Of a stretch of 64,000 nt of DNA, positions 9,362 through 18,647 are shown in pieces. The notes under the pieces are model-generated. The model was not told where the DNA came from and did no database searches. It saw nothing but the letters and a program-made list of their open reading frames with translations. The DNA is from Paraburkholderia kirstenboschensis. Its GTDB lineage: Bacteria > Pseudomonadota > Gammaproteobacteria > Burkholderiales > Burkholderiaceae. The stretch is from NCBI RefSeq assembly GCF_904848585.1, contig NZ_CAJHCR010000021.1, forward strand, positions 57,154 to 121,153, in the 5' to 3' direction. The translations under genes were made by a program, and so were the position numbers. Position 1 is the first letter of the stretch. Each line of letters opens with the position of its first letter.

Positions 9362-10168
9362 ATGAAACTTACCGCGTCACAATTGGAAGCGTACGAGCGC
9401 GATGGATTCGTTGTTCTGCCGGAGCTTTTCTCGGAAGAAGAAGTCGAGCATATGAAGAGCGAGTTGCGCCGGATCCAGAAGATCGACACCGACCATCTCG
9501 TCCGTGAAAAAACGGGCGGCATCGCGAAGACGATCTACAAAGTTCACGAAACCGAAAGTCCGACGGCATCGGCGGTCTTTCACTCCGCCGTGCGCTCCCC
9601 CAGATTGCTCGAGCCGGCACAACAACTGATCGACGATCCCGAACTCTACATCTATCACACGAAGTGCAATCTGAAGACGGCTATCGACGGCTCCGTCTGG
9701 CAATGGCATCAGGACTTCGGCACCTGGCATATCGACGGCGTGAAAGAACCGCAGATGACAACCGCGTTGGTCATGCTCGACGAGCCGACCGAAATGGGCG
9801 GATGTCTCTACTTCATCCCGGGAAGCCACAAGCTTGGTTCACTCGATCCGACGTTCGATGAGGCAACCGGTTACCGCTTCTACGTCGTACCCAAGCCGAC
9901 GATGCTCGATATTTTGTCCAGTCATCCCAAGGCCGTGCCTATCATCGGCCGCCCGGGAACAGTCGTGTTCTTCGACGCCAACATCGTGCATTCCTCGGGT
10001 CACAACCTGTCCGGGGACGATCGATGGCAGGCCTATGTCGTCTACAACCAGGTGAAGAACAAGCCTGAACAGGTCGAGCAGCCGCGACCGGATTATGTGC
10101 GCTCGACCAATTTCGTTCCTCTCGAGGTTGGCTCAGACGAGATTCTCGACAGAGTTCAGATCGGCTGA
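9362..10168 (+). CDS. Phytanoyl-CoA dioxygenase (PhyH) family protein
   Basis: The 268-residue length and motif set fit PhyH-type Fe(II)/2-oxoglutarate dioxygenases. The metal-binding triad is visible: H116 and D118 in WQWHQDFG, and distal H210 in NIVHSSGHN. R221 eleven residues on would bind the 2-oxoglutarate carboxylate. These cytoplasmic enzymes hydroxylate an unactivated carbon, releasing CO2 and succinate. It is the first gene of an operon-like run with a YdiJ-type dehydrogenase and an MFS carrier, divergent from a LysR gene. The simplest reading is that it makes a hydroxy acid that the next enzyme oxidises. The substrate is not known from sequence. Confidence 0.88.
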   Translation: MKLTASQLEAYERDGFVVLPELFSEEEVEHMKSELRRIQKIDTDHLVREKTGGIAKTIYKVHETESPTASAVFHSAVRSPRLLEPAQQLIDDPELYIYHTKCNLKTAIDGSVWQWHQDFGTWHIDGVKEPQMTTALVMLDEPTEMGGCLYFIPGSHKLGSLDPTFDEATGYRFYVVPKPTMLDILSSHPKAVPIIGRPGTVVFFDANIVHSSGHNLSGDDRWQAYVVYNQVKNKPEQVEQPRPDYVRSTNFVPLEVGSDEILDRVQIG

Positions 10169-10391
10169 ACTTGCGCGCGCGTCGCTCGCCGGGACGCATG
10201 TACCTGGCGAGCAGCGGCAAGTCACATCAACAGGGTAAGCCTTATCTCCTGAATGTCGCCGACGCGTGACCTCGCGTTTTCTCTCCGGATGCGGCCATCA
10301 CGACGACGCATCAGGCCTGTTGCTCTGATGGACGCAGGTGAAGCAATACGTCCGCAGAGTGCCGCGCAAGGACGCATGAAAGGTAAGCGAC

Positions 10392-13300
10392 ATGAAGGTC
10401 ATAAAGATAAAACTAGAAGAAGCACGAGACACTACTTCTGAAGCAGCGTTTCTCGAAGCTCTGCGGGTTGCGGGACTGGAGGGCGAGATCGACGTCAGCC
10501 ATGCGACGCGCACGGTACTCGCAACGGACAATTCGATCTATCAGCGCAGACCCACGGCTGCGATTTTCCCTCGCAACGCCGCTGACGTTGAGCGCATCGC
10601 GCGGCTGCTCGCCGAGGAGCGATTTCGAAGCGTCGTGGTATCGCCCCGAGGCGGTGGCACCGGCACCAACGGCCAGTCATTGACCGACGGTATCGTCGTC
10701 GACCTGTCCCGCCACATGAACCGCATCATTGAAATCGATCCGGTTAAACGCACGGCAAGGGTTCAGGCAGGCGTCGTCAAGGATCAATTGAATGCGGCTC
10801 TCAAACCGCACGGATTATTCTTTGCTCCGGAACTGTCCACGTCGAATCGCGCCACGATTGGCGGAATGATCAGCACGGACGCCAGCGGACAAGGCAGCTG
10901 CACCTATGGAAAAACGCGCGACCACGTCATCGCTCTGAAGAGCGTGTTGCTTGGAGGCGTTCCGCTCGTCTCCGAGCCGGTCGACGATGCAGCACTGGAA
11001 CAGCTTTGCGCACGGACGGATATTGTCGGACGGGCCTACAAAACCGCCCGCGAGATTTCCGACAACCAGGCTGAACTCATACGAGACACTTTCCCGCCGC
11101 TTAATCGCTGCCTGACGGGCTACGATCTCGTGCATCTTCGCGAACGTGACGGAAGGCTGAACCTGAAAAGCCTGATTTGCGGCGCAGAGGGTACGCTCGG
11201 CTTCGTTGTAGAGGCGACATTGAACGTGTTGCCGATACCGCTTCATTCTGCGCTGGTGAACATCCAGTATGAAGGATTCATGGATGCGCTGAGGGATGCG
11301 CGCGCTCTGATGGAACATCGACCGCTGTCCATCGAGACGGTGGACTCCACGGTACTCGCGCTAGCCCGCGATGACGTTGTCTGGACTTCGATATCCGAGT
11401 TCTTCCCGGACTATAACGACGAGCGAAGCGCTCAAGGTATCAACCTCGTTGAATTCAGCGCCGATGATCTCGGTCAGCTGCAAAGCCGTGTCGCTGAATT
11501 TGTCGGGCACATCAGCACGGACCAGAGCGTTCGGCGTCTCGGCCACACGATCGCCTGGGGCGATGTGGCGATTAGCCGTGTTTATGCAATGCGAAAGCGC
11601 GCAGTCGGCCTTCTTGGCAACGTACGCGGAAAAAGGCGGCCGCAGCCGTTTGTCGAGGACACAGCTGTCCCTCCGGAGCAACTTGCGGAGTACATCGCAG
11701 AGTTTCGCGCGTTGCTCGATTCCTATGGCTTGAAGTATGGGATGTTCGGGCATGTTGACGCTGGCGTGCTGCACGTGCGTCCTGCGCTCGATCTGAGAGC
11801 CCCCGAGGATGCTGCCTTGATCAGGCCCATCTCGGATGCAGTCTCGGCGCTCACGATGAAGTACGGAGGACTTCTTTGGGGAGAGCACGGGAAAGGCGTG
11901 CGCTCGGAATACGCACCGGCCTTCTTCGGGAGCCTCTACCCGTCCTTGCAGCTAATCAAGGCAGCGTTTGACCCATATAACCAGCTAAATCCCGGAAAGA
12001 TCGCCGTACCGGCAGGCGTGGATAGCACACTTCTCAAGATTGACTCCACCACTTGGCGAGGTGAACTCGATCGCGAGATCAGCGACGCTGTGTGGGAAGC
12101 GAACGGTGACGCCGTCCAATGTAACGGCAATGGCGCTTGCTTTAATTTCGATCCGGACGATTCGATGTGTCCTTCATGGAAAGCGACACGTCAACGCATT
12201 CATTCTCCGAAAGGCCGTGCGTCGTTGATGCGTGAGTGGCTACGTCTGCAGGTAGCTGCAGGTACCGATCTGATCGCTCGACCGCGTGCGAAGCGCTTGC
12301 CCGTACGTTTCTTGAATTCGCTGCGTCGCGGTCGAAACAAAGATGATTTTTCGCACGAGGTGTATGAGGCGATGAGCGGCTGCCTCGCCTGCAAATCTTG
12401 CGTCGCTCAGTGTCCTGTCAAGGTGAACGTGCCGGAGTTCCGATCACGATTCCTGGAGCATTACCACACGCGATATCTTCGCCCGGCTCGCGACTACATG
12501 ATTGCTTCTCTCGAATACACGATTCCACGGCTGGTCTCCGTGCCCGGGGGGCGACAGTTTTACAACGGCGTTGTGGAAAGCCGGTTCGCGCGACTATTGC
12601 TCAAGCACGTTGTTGAAGTAGTCGACACACCGATTATTACCCGGAGCGAAGCCAGCAAGTCGAACCGATGCGCTATCGCGACGCCTGAGATTCTGATGCG
12701 GATGAACGCAAGCGAACGGAAACGTTGCGTGGTCATGGTCCGCGACACCTTCACGAGTTTTTTTAGTGGCGACGTCGAAACCGCATTTGTCGAGCTTGCA
12801 GATGCTTTGGGATTTCGCGTATTTTTCGCGCCCTTTCATCCGAATGGGAAGCCTCTCCACGTTCTGGGCTTTCTGGCACGGTTCGCGCGGGCCGCGCGGA
12901 AGAACGCCCAGACACTGCTCGATATTGCAAACACGGGTGTCACGCTGGTTGGGGTCGACCCGGCCATGACGCTGACGTATCGCCAGGAATATTCCAAAGT
13001 ACTCGGGAGCGAAAATGTCCCGAACGTGTTGTTGCCACAGGAGTGGCTCGCGACTGCGATCAGTTCGTCGCACATGCCCAAAGCGGCACGCGTGTCGTTC
13101 ACGTTACTACCTCATTGCACGGAGAAGACCAATGCCGGGCAAGCTACAGCGCTTTGGAAAGCGGTTTTTGCCGCGGCAGGTCTGGACGTGGCGATGCCCT
13201 CAACAGGGTGTTGCGGGATGTCAGGCACTTACGGCCATGAAGCGAGGAACGTGACTACATCGACCGACATCTTCGCGCTGTCGTGGGCGCACCAGATTCC

Positions 13301-13442
13301 TGAATCCGATTGCCCGGTCAGCAACGAGGAAAGCCCAGAGGTCCTGGCGACAGGCTATTCCTGTCGCTGTCAGGTGAAGCGTCTGCGAGGCAAGACGCTT
13401 CGTCACCCTGTGCAGGTGCTTGCGGATATCTACCGCCGATAG
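10392..13442 (+). CDS. ydiJ: FAD-binding and [4Fe-4S] dehydrogenase, YdiJ type (2-hydroxyacid dehydrogenase)
   Basis: The 1016 residues match the length and order of YdiJ proteins. An N-terminal PCMH-type FAD-binding domain (SPRGGGTGTNGQSL) is followed by a C-terminal FAD-oxidase domain, a ferredoxin-type cluster motif at C664-x2-C667-x2-C670-x3-C674, and a heterodisulfide-reductase-like CCG module (C940-C941-G942). E. coli YdiJ has been described as a D-2-hydroxyglutarate dehydrogenase; relatives oxidise D-lactate or glycolate. It would oxidise a D-2-hydroxyacid to the 2-oxoacid and pass electrons to the respiratory chain. The ATG at 10392 follows GGTAAGCGAC. Placement after a hydroxylase gene supports a hydroxyacid substrate; which one is inference. 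Confidence 0.88.
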   Translation: MKVIKIKLEEARDTTSEAAFLEALRVAGLEGEIDVSHATRTVLATDNSIYQRRPTAAIFPRNAADVERIARLLAEERFRSVVVSPRGGGTGTNGQSLTDGIVVDLSRHMNRIIEIDPVKRTARVQAGVVKDQLNAALKPHGLFFAPELSTSNRATIGGMISTDASGQGSCTYGKTRDHVIALKSVLLGGVPLVSEPVDDAALEQLCARTDIVGRAYKTAREISDNQAELIRDTFPPLNRCLTGYDLVHLRERDGRLNLKSLICGAEGTLGFVVEATLNVLPIPLHSALVNIQYEGFMDALRDARALMEHRPLSIETVDSTVLALARDDVVWTSISEFFPDYNDERSAQGINLVEFSADDLGQLQSRVAEFVGHISTDQSVRRLGHTIAWGDVAISRVYAMRKRAVGLLGNVRGKRRPQPFVEDTAVPPEQLAEYIAEFRALLDSYGLKYGMFGHVDAGVLHVRPALDLRAPEDAALIRPISDAVSALTMKYGGLLWGEHGKGVRSEYAPAFFGSLYPSLQLIKAAFDPYNQLNPGKIAVPAGVDSTLLKIDSTTWRGELDREISDAVWEANGDAVQCNGNGACFNFDPDDSMCPSWKATRQRIHSPKGRASLMREWLRLQVAAGTDLIARPRAKRLPVRFLNSLRRGRNKDDFSHEVYEAMSGCLACKSCVAQCPVKVNVPEFRSRFLEHYHTRYLRPARDYMIASLEYTIPRLVSVPGGRQFYNGVVESRFARLLLKHVVEVVDTPIITRSEASKSNRCAIATPEILMRMNASERKRCVVMVRDTFTSFFSGDVETAFVELADALGFRVFFAPFHPNGKPLHVLGFLARFARAARKNAQTLLDIANTGVTLVGVDPAMTLTYRQEYSKVLGSENVPNVLLPQEWLATAISSSHMPKAARVSFTLLPHCTEKTNAGQATALWKAVFAAAGLDVAMPSTGCCGMSGTYGHEARNVTTSTDIFALSWAHQIPESDCPVSNEESPEVLATGYSCRCQVKRLRGKTLRHPVQVLADIYRR

Positions 13443-13520
13443 TCATTAGATGTAGCTCCGGACCTAGCAGTGTTCAATGTGAAAGCAAATACCTGTTTTT
13501 CGAAAATATAAGGAGACGGA

Positions 13521-14825
13521 ATGATCGAGAAGTCGAAGAAATTAAAGCGCATACAGGTGGCATCAATAGCGCTTCTGACGCTGGCCGGGATTGTCAACTA
13601 TCTCGATCGGAGCACATTGTCTATCGCGAACCATTCCGTCAGCAGTGAACTCGGGTTGTCGGCATCTCAGATGGGAATATTGCTGTCTGCCTTTTCGTTC
13701 GCTTACGCCTTTGCGCAACTGCCGGTCGGGGTGCTTCTCGACAAACGTGGTTCGCGAGTGATGCTCGGACTGGGAATGTTCGTCTGGTCCGCCGCTCAGT
13801 TTAGTGGCGGGCTGATAACTAATCTCCATCAGTTCATCATTGCGCGTATCGCGCTCGGAGTAGGTGAATCGCCAAACTTTCCGGCTGGCGCGAAAGTGGT
13901 CAGCGAGTGGTTTGGAATTCGTGAGCGAGGTCGGCCGACGGGCATCTTCATTACTTCATCGACGATTGGGCCGGCTCTTGCGCCGCCGATTCTGACCGTC
14001 ATGATGCTGTCGTGCGGTTGGCGACAAATGTTCATGATCATGGGCGGCTTCGGAATTGCGGTGTCGATCGGCTGGTACTTGATCTATCGTGACCGCAAAA
14101 ACGTGACGCTCTCGGACAGAGAAGCTGCCTATCTGAACGAAGGTGCAAGTGACACCAGGGTCGAGCGAAAGATGACCATGTCGGAATGGCGCAATCTGTT
14201 TCTGACGCGTACCACCTGGGGCATGATTCTCGGCAATGCGGGCATCATCTATATGCTGTGGCTATACCTGACGTGGCTGCCTGCATATCTTGAGCGTGAG
14301 CGTCATTTGTCGCTCGCAAGCACCGGATGGCTGGTGTCGATACCGTATCTTTTCGGCACGATTGGCATGTTATCGAGCGGCTTCGTTGCTGATGCGTTGC
14401 AGGCCCGCGGTATCGCACCGATTCGAAGCCGAAAATGGCCTATTTGTATCGGTCTGATTGGTGGGGCTTTATTTACGGTTCCCGCCGCGTTCACGCCGAA
14501 TCTGACACTTGCGATTCTCTATCTCAGCGTAGCGATGTTCTTTGTCCAGATGGCATGTGGTGCGAGTTGGGCGCTTGTGTCTGTGGCTGCGCCGCGGCAC
14601 ATGGCGGCATCCCTTGCGAGCATTCAAAACTTCGGCGGTTATTTCGGCGGCTCGTTCGCGCCTTTTGTCACCGGTGTTGTCGTCGATCGGACGCATTCGT
14701 TTGTCGACGCGTTCCTTATCAGTGCTGGAATCGCGCTTCTGGCTGCGCTCGTCTACGCACTGATGGTTGGAAAGCGCGTCGACGAACCGAAGGTCGCCGT
14801 GTCGACACCGCCGCTCGCGACGTAA
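13521..14825 (+). CDS. MFS transporter, anion:cation symporter family
   Basis: The 434-residue protein has about twelve hydrophobic segments and ACS-family signatures: GIVNYLDRSTLSIAN near the first helix, DKRGSR in the loop between helices 2 and 3, and GVGESPNFPAGAKV in helix 4. ACS members take up organic acids such as hexuronates, glucarate, tartrate or phthalate by proton symport. AAGGAGACGGA sits before the ATG. It lies 78 bp after the YdiJ-type gene on the same strand and probably imports the substrate of that pathway. An organic acid substrate agrees with the dioxygenase and hydroxyacid dehydrogenase beside it. Confidence 0.9.
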   Translation: MIEKSKKLKRIQVASIALLTLAGIVNYLDRSTLSIANHSVSSELGLSASQMGILLSAFSFAYAFAQLPVGVLLDKRGSRVMLGLGMFVWSAAQFSGGLITNLHQFIIARIALGVGESPNFPAGAKVVSEWFGIRERGRPTGIFITSSTIGPALAPPILTVMMLSCGWRQMFMIMGGFGIAVSIGWYLIYRDRKNVTLSDREAAYLNEGASDTRVERKMTMSEWRNLFLTRTTWGMILGNAGIIYMLWLYLTWLPAYLERERHLSLASTGWLVSIPYLFGTIGMLSSGFVADALQARGIAPIRSRKWPICIGLIGGALFTVPAAFTPNLTLAILYLSVAMFFVQMACGASWALVSVAAPRHMAASLASIQNFGGYFGGSFAPFVTGVVVDRTHSFVDAFLISAGIALLAALVYALMVGKRVDEPKVAVSTPPLAT

Positions 14826-14967
14826 CCAGTTTGCGCAGGCCGGTATAACCGTTCCATAAGATTTCCGGCACACGGAAAGACTTTCTTTCATTTGGCGTGC
14901 GCCTCCTCACGACGAGAAAGGATCTGGAATTCATCAAGGATCAGGTGGAAGAACTGCCCGAAGCGAC

Positions 14968-15297
14968 ACGATCGGCTCCGCCGGAGCTGATCGCATCGTG
15001 GGCGCAGCAGGAACGGTCTACTACATGACCAAGTCCGCGCTGCAGTCGTTCACACGGGGGCTGGCTCAGGAGCTGGGCCCGAAGGACATCACTGCCAATC
15101 TGGCTCAACCGGGCTCGACTGATACCGAAATGAACCCGGCTAGCGGCGAAAGCGCGGAATTCCAACGCAGCCTCACGCCGTTGGGACGCTTCGCTGCACC
15201 GGATGACATCTCTGCGGCCGTCACTTTTCTTGCAAGCCCGGCGGCAAGGCATGTCACTGGAACAATTCTCACGGTCGACGGGGGCTTGCTGACTTAG
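14968..15297 (+). pseudogene. Short-chain dehydrogenase/reductase, C-terminal remnant
   Basis: Only the C-terminal ~110 residues of an SDR are present. The frame opens with TIGSAGADRIVGAAGTVYYM, includes the catalytic Y and K (YYMTK, codons 15019-15031), and runs through NLAQPGSTDTEM and the terminal TGTILTVDGGLLT. The Rossmann GxxxGxG half (about 130 residues) is missing, and upstream sequence from 14880 reads as something unrelated. A GTG at 14998 could start translation, but the product would lack the NAD(P) site and cannot be an active SDR. It marks a deletion or rearrangement junction near 14965. Confidence 0.7.
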
Positions 15298-15572
15298 ATC
15301 AGTAATGCGGTTTGGCCATGACACGAAGAACATTGTGGAAGTGACCCATACCGCGCGTTCGGGTTGACGTTGTGGGCTCAAACGCGGCTCATTTAATCTC
15401 AGCCATCACGACCGGGTTGACCTGCCGCGGCTGCCGTGGAACACGCGCACTACCTCGAACTGAATCGCGCAAGTGGGCACGACGAACTCGAGGGCAAGCC
15501 GGGCTTCACCGGCGTCGACGTTACATCGCGCGTCAGGTTGCACACCGAGTCGGTCGGCGCGACTGCATGTGC
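15298..15572. other. Intergenic stretch between convergent genes
   Basis: About 275 bp between the SDR remnant and the convergent ABC permease gene. I see no gene and no clear bidirectional terminator. Confidence 0.35.
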
Positions 15573-16739
15573 TCAACGCGCGCGCAATGCATCGACGATC
15601 TTCATACGGGCCGCGCGCATCGCAGGCAGAAACCCGCCAAGGAGGCCCATCGTCATCGAAAATGTGAGCGTCTTCACGACGATGGCCGGGGTGAGGATAA
15701 AGCGGAACGACAGGTCCGCAAAGGTCTGGAAGTTGGTAGTCGAAAACGACGCGAACTGCATGAACGCCGCGCAGCCCAGCCCCGCCAGTCCGCCGACGAG
15801 CCCCAGCAGCATCGCTTCGACGAGAAACGCAGCGAGCACGTTGGTGCGCCGGAAGCCGAGCGCACGCAACGTGCCGATCTCCGCGACCCGGTTGGCCACG
15901 GACGCGTACATCGTGATCATCGCGCCGATCATTGCGGCTATCGAAAAGATCGTCGATAGCGTCAAGCCGAGAATGTTGATGAACGTCGAGAGCGCCTTCG
16001 ACTGGTCGCTATAGAACGTCTGTTCGCGCTTCGCTTCATCGGAGAGGCGCGGATCGACGTCGATGTCGGACTTGAAGCCGCCGAACCGGTCGGACTGCGC
16101 GAGCCGCACTACCATCGACGAATAACTCGTGCGGCGAAATGACTGCATCAACTGATCAACATCGCCCCAGATTTCCGAATCGAAGCCGCTGCCGCCCGCG
16201 TCGAAAGTCCCAACCACGGTCCAGTCGCGCTGCGCGAGGCGCAAATGCTCGCCTGGCTGCGTACCGCTGAAGCCCTTCGCAATGCTGCTGCCGACGATGA
16301 TTTCAGACGATCCCGGATTGAACATGCGCCCCGACGCGAGCTTCACTTGCGGCCGCAAGCTCATGCCCGCGGGCGAGACTCCGCGAATCACGACGTTCGA
16401 TGGCTTGCCCGAGGCGAGCTTCGTCAGAGAGATCAGCACGACGGACTCCTTCGACGCCATGCGTCGCCCGTCGCCACCGATCGCCACCGCCGGGTGCATT
16501 TCGATCACGTTCGCCTGGCCGCGGTCGATCGCGCTCTGCACTTCCGTTTCCGCGCCCTTGCGGATCACCACGACGTTGTCCTCTTCACCGGTGGACACGA
16601 GCGTCTTCTTGAGGCCCGCATCGAGCATCAGCACGGTCGCGAACACGAACACGACAAGCGCGAGCCCACCGGCCGTGAGCGCGGTGGTCAGCCGGCGCAT
16701 CCACAGATTGCGAGCGATATACGAGAGCGGGATCGCCAC
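15573..16739 (-). CDS. ABC transporter permease, FtsX/MacB type (second permease)
   Basis: The GTG at 16739 starts a 388-residue protein (VAIPLSYIARNLWMRRLTTA). It has one N-terminal membrane segment, a large periplasmic MacB-PCD-type domain, and three C-terminal segments with the FtsX signature (NRVAEIGTLRALGFRRTNVL). This is the topology of MacB/LolCE permeases, which move substrates by mechanotransmission rather than through a channel. It lies 8 bp behind the first permease and is the last gene of the adaptor-ATPase-permease-permease operon. The substrate could be a peptide, lipid, lipoprotein or drug. Confidence 0.88.
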   Translation of the reverse strand: MAIPLSYIARNLWMRRLTTALTAGGLALVVFVFATVLMLDAGLKKTLVSTGEEDNVVVIRKGAETEVQSAIDRGQANVIEMHPAVAIGGDGRRMASKESVVLISLTKLASGKPSNVVIRGVSPAGMSLRPQVKLASGRMFNPGSSEIIVGSSIAKGFSGTQPGEHLRLAQRDWTVVGTFDAGGSGFDSEIWGDVDQLMQSFRRTSYSSMVVRLAQSDRFGGFKSDIDVDPRLSDEAKREQTFYSDQSKALSTFINILGLTLSTIFSIAAMIGAMITMYASVANRVAEIGTLRALGFRRTNVLAAFLVEAMLLGLVGGLAGLGCAAFMQFASFSTTNFQTFADLSFRFILTPAIVVKTLTFSMTMGLLGGFLPAMRAARMKIVDALRAR

Positions 16740-16747
16740 GTGAGCCT

Positions 16748-17902
16748 CTAGCCAATAGCCCGCAGGCCGTCGACGATCCGCACCCGCGCCGCCTGCAGCG
16801 CCGGAATGATCGCGGCCGTGATCCCGACGACGAGCGCGCACGCCGCCTGCAACAGCATCGTTTCGCGCGACACGTGGAACACCGGGAACACGCCTGCCGT
16901 CGCCTGCTTGAAGAGACTTGCGGCGGGCGGCGTGGCGAGTATGCCGAGACCGCCGCCCACCGAGCAGATCGTCACCGACTCGCCGAACATCAGCACCGCG
17001 AGAAACCCCGGGCCGAAACCGAGTGCCTTGAGCGTCGCATATTCAACGGTGCGCTCGCGCGCGCTCATCGCCATCGCATTGGCCATCACGGCCATGATGA
17101 TGACGATGACCACATACGACACCAGTCGGATCGCCGCAATGATCTGATTCGACATCGCCACGAAGCCAAGCTGGAACGCCTGCTCGGTTTCGGTGAGGGT
17201 CTCGGCGAGCGAGTTCCTGAAGACGTTGTCGACATTGCGCGAGATCGCAGCGGCTTCGTCCGGGTTCGCGATACCGAGCACGTAGACCCCGACCTGATCC
17301 GCTTTCCGGCCGGGCGTCTTGCGTACCGCTTCGTTCAGGTACTCCCAGTGAAAAATCAGTTGGCGCGTAATCGTCGATTCGTCGCGACCGTCGAGAATGC
17401 CGCGTACGACAAACTCCCAGGTGCCCGGATAGATCGTGCCCTTGATCGGAATCACGTCGCCAATCTTGAAGCCGAACTGGCTCGCGAGCTGCCGGCCGAT
17501 CAGACAGCCCTTGCGGTCCCGCTCGTAGTCGTTGCGCTGCTGCGCGGGCAAGATGAATTCCGGGTACAGGTCGAGATAGTTGTCCGATACGGCGAACTGC
17601 GCGAAGAAGTTCTTCGGCTCGCGATACACCCCACCGAACCAGTTGGAGCGCGCGACCATCGTCACGCCTTCCACGCCGCGTATGCGGTTCTCGTAGCTCA
17701 ACGGCAGCGGAAAGACGAGTGAAATCGCATTGCGCGTCACGAGCCTTGCGTTCGACGCCGCCGCGGCGCCCGCATACCATGCGTCGACCACGGTATGCAG
17801 CAGCCCGTACGCGAGCACCGCGATCAGGAGTCCGAACACGGTCAGCAACGTGCGCAGCTTGTGCCGCAACGCGTTTCTCGTGATTAGCTTGAACAGGTAC
17901 AT
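16748..17902 (-). CDS. ABC transporter permease, FtsX/MacB type (first permease)
   Basis: This 384-residue protein starts MYLFKLITRNALRHKLRTLL, a typical MacB-like cytoplasmic lead into the first membrane helix. It has a periplasmic domain of about 200 residues and a C-terminal FtsX domain with three helices (ARERTVEYATLKALGFGPGF). It differs in sequence from the following permease, so the pair probably forms a heterodimer, as in LolC/LolE. The ATPase gene ends 21 bp upstream, consistent with co-transcription. Confidence 0.9.
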   Translation of the reverse strand: MYLFKLITRNALRHKLRTLLTVFGLLIAVLAYGLLHTVVDAWYAGAAAASNARLVTRNAISLVFPLPLSYENRIRGVEGVTMVARSNWFGGVYREPKNFFAQFAVSDNYLDLYPEFILPAQQRNDYERDRKGCLIGRQLASQFGFKIGDVIPIKGTIYPGTWEFVVRGILDGRDESTITRQLIFHWEYLNEAVRKTPGRKADQVGVYVLGIANPDEAAAISRNVDNVFRNSLAETLTETEQAFQLGFVAMSNQIIAAIRLVSYVVIVIIMAVMANAMAMSARERTVEYATLKALGFGPGFLAVLMFGESVTICSVGGGLGILATPPAASLFKQATAGVFPVFHVSRETMLLQAACALVVGITAAIIPALQAARVRIVDGLRAIG

Positions 17903-17923
17903 GACGATCGGCCGTGGCGCGCT

Positions 17924-18646
17924 TCAGCGAGTGGTTCCATCGATCAGTTCCCCCTTCTCCAGATGCACGAGCGCCTTCGCCGCACCCGCCGCATGCGCGT
18001 CGTGGGTCACCATGATGATGGTCTTGCCGAGTTCGCGGTTGAGCCGCTGCATCATCGTCAGCACCTCCTCGGCGGACGTGCGGTCCAGGTCGCCTGTCGG
18101 TTCGTCGGCGACGATCAGCGTCGGATCGGTGATCAGCGCGCGAGCGATCGCGACGCGTTGCTGCTGGCCGCCGGAAAGCTCGGACGGGTAATGCTGCGCG
18201 CGATCCGACAGATTCACCATGTCGAGGACGAGGCTCACGCGCTCGCGCCGCTCCTTGCGCGATAGGCGCGTGAGCATCAACGGCAATTCGATGTTCTCGA
18301 ATGCAGTCAGCACGGGCATCAGGTTGTAGAACTGGAAGATGAATCCGACATGGGCCGCGCGCCATTCCGCCAGCACCGACTCCGACAGCCGCGTGATGTC
18401 GAGTCCGCCGACGCGTAGTTCGCCGCCATCCGGCCGGTCGATGCCCGCGATCAGATTGAGCAGCGTGCTCTTCCCCGACCCCGACGGCCCCATCAGCGCA
18501 ACGAAGTCGCCTTCGCCGATCGAGAGCGTGATGTCGGAGAGAACGGGCACCGTCTGAACGCCGCGCCGGTACGATTTGACGAGGTGCCTGATGTCGACGA
18601 GCGGCTCTGTATCGCTCACGCGCTTCACGTTGTCCACAGTGCTCAC
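17924..18646 (-). CDS. ABC transporter ATP-binding protein, MacB/LolD family
   Basis: A GTG at 18646 gives a 240-residue ATPase. Walker A is GPSGSGKST (residues 53-61), the Q-loop is in FIFQFYNLMPVLTAFEN, the signature motif is LSGGQQQR, and Walker B is LIVADEPTGDLD; the DLD form is usual in LolD/MacB. The start lies directly after the stop of the adaptor gene, which suggests translational coupling. An in-frame ATG at 18715 exists but would overlap the adaptor gene by about 70 bp and add unrelated residues. It energises the two FtsX-type permeases encoded next. Confidence 0.92.
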   Translation of the reverse strand: MSTVDNVKRVSDTEPLVDIRHLVKSYRRGVQTVPVLSDITLSIGEGDFVALMGPSGSGKSTLLNLIAGIDRPDGGELRVGGLDITRLSESVLAEWRAAHVGFIFQFYNLMPVLTAFENIELPLMLTRLSRKERRERVSLVLDMVNLSDRAQHYPSELSGGQQQRVAIARALITDPTLIVADEPTGDLDRTSAEEVLTMMQRLNRELGKTIIMVTHDAHAAGAAKALVHLEKGELIDGTTR

Positions 18647-18647
18647 A

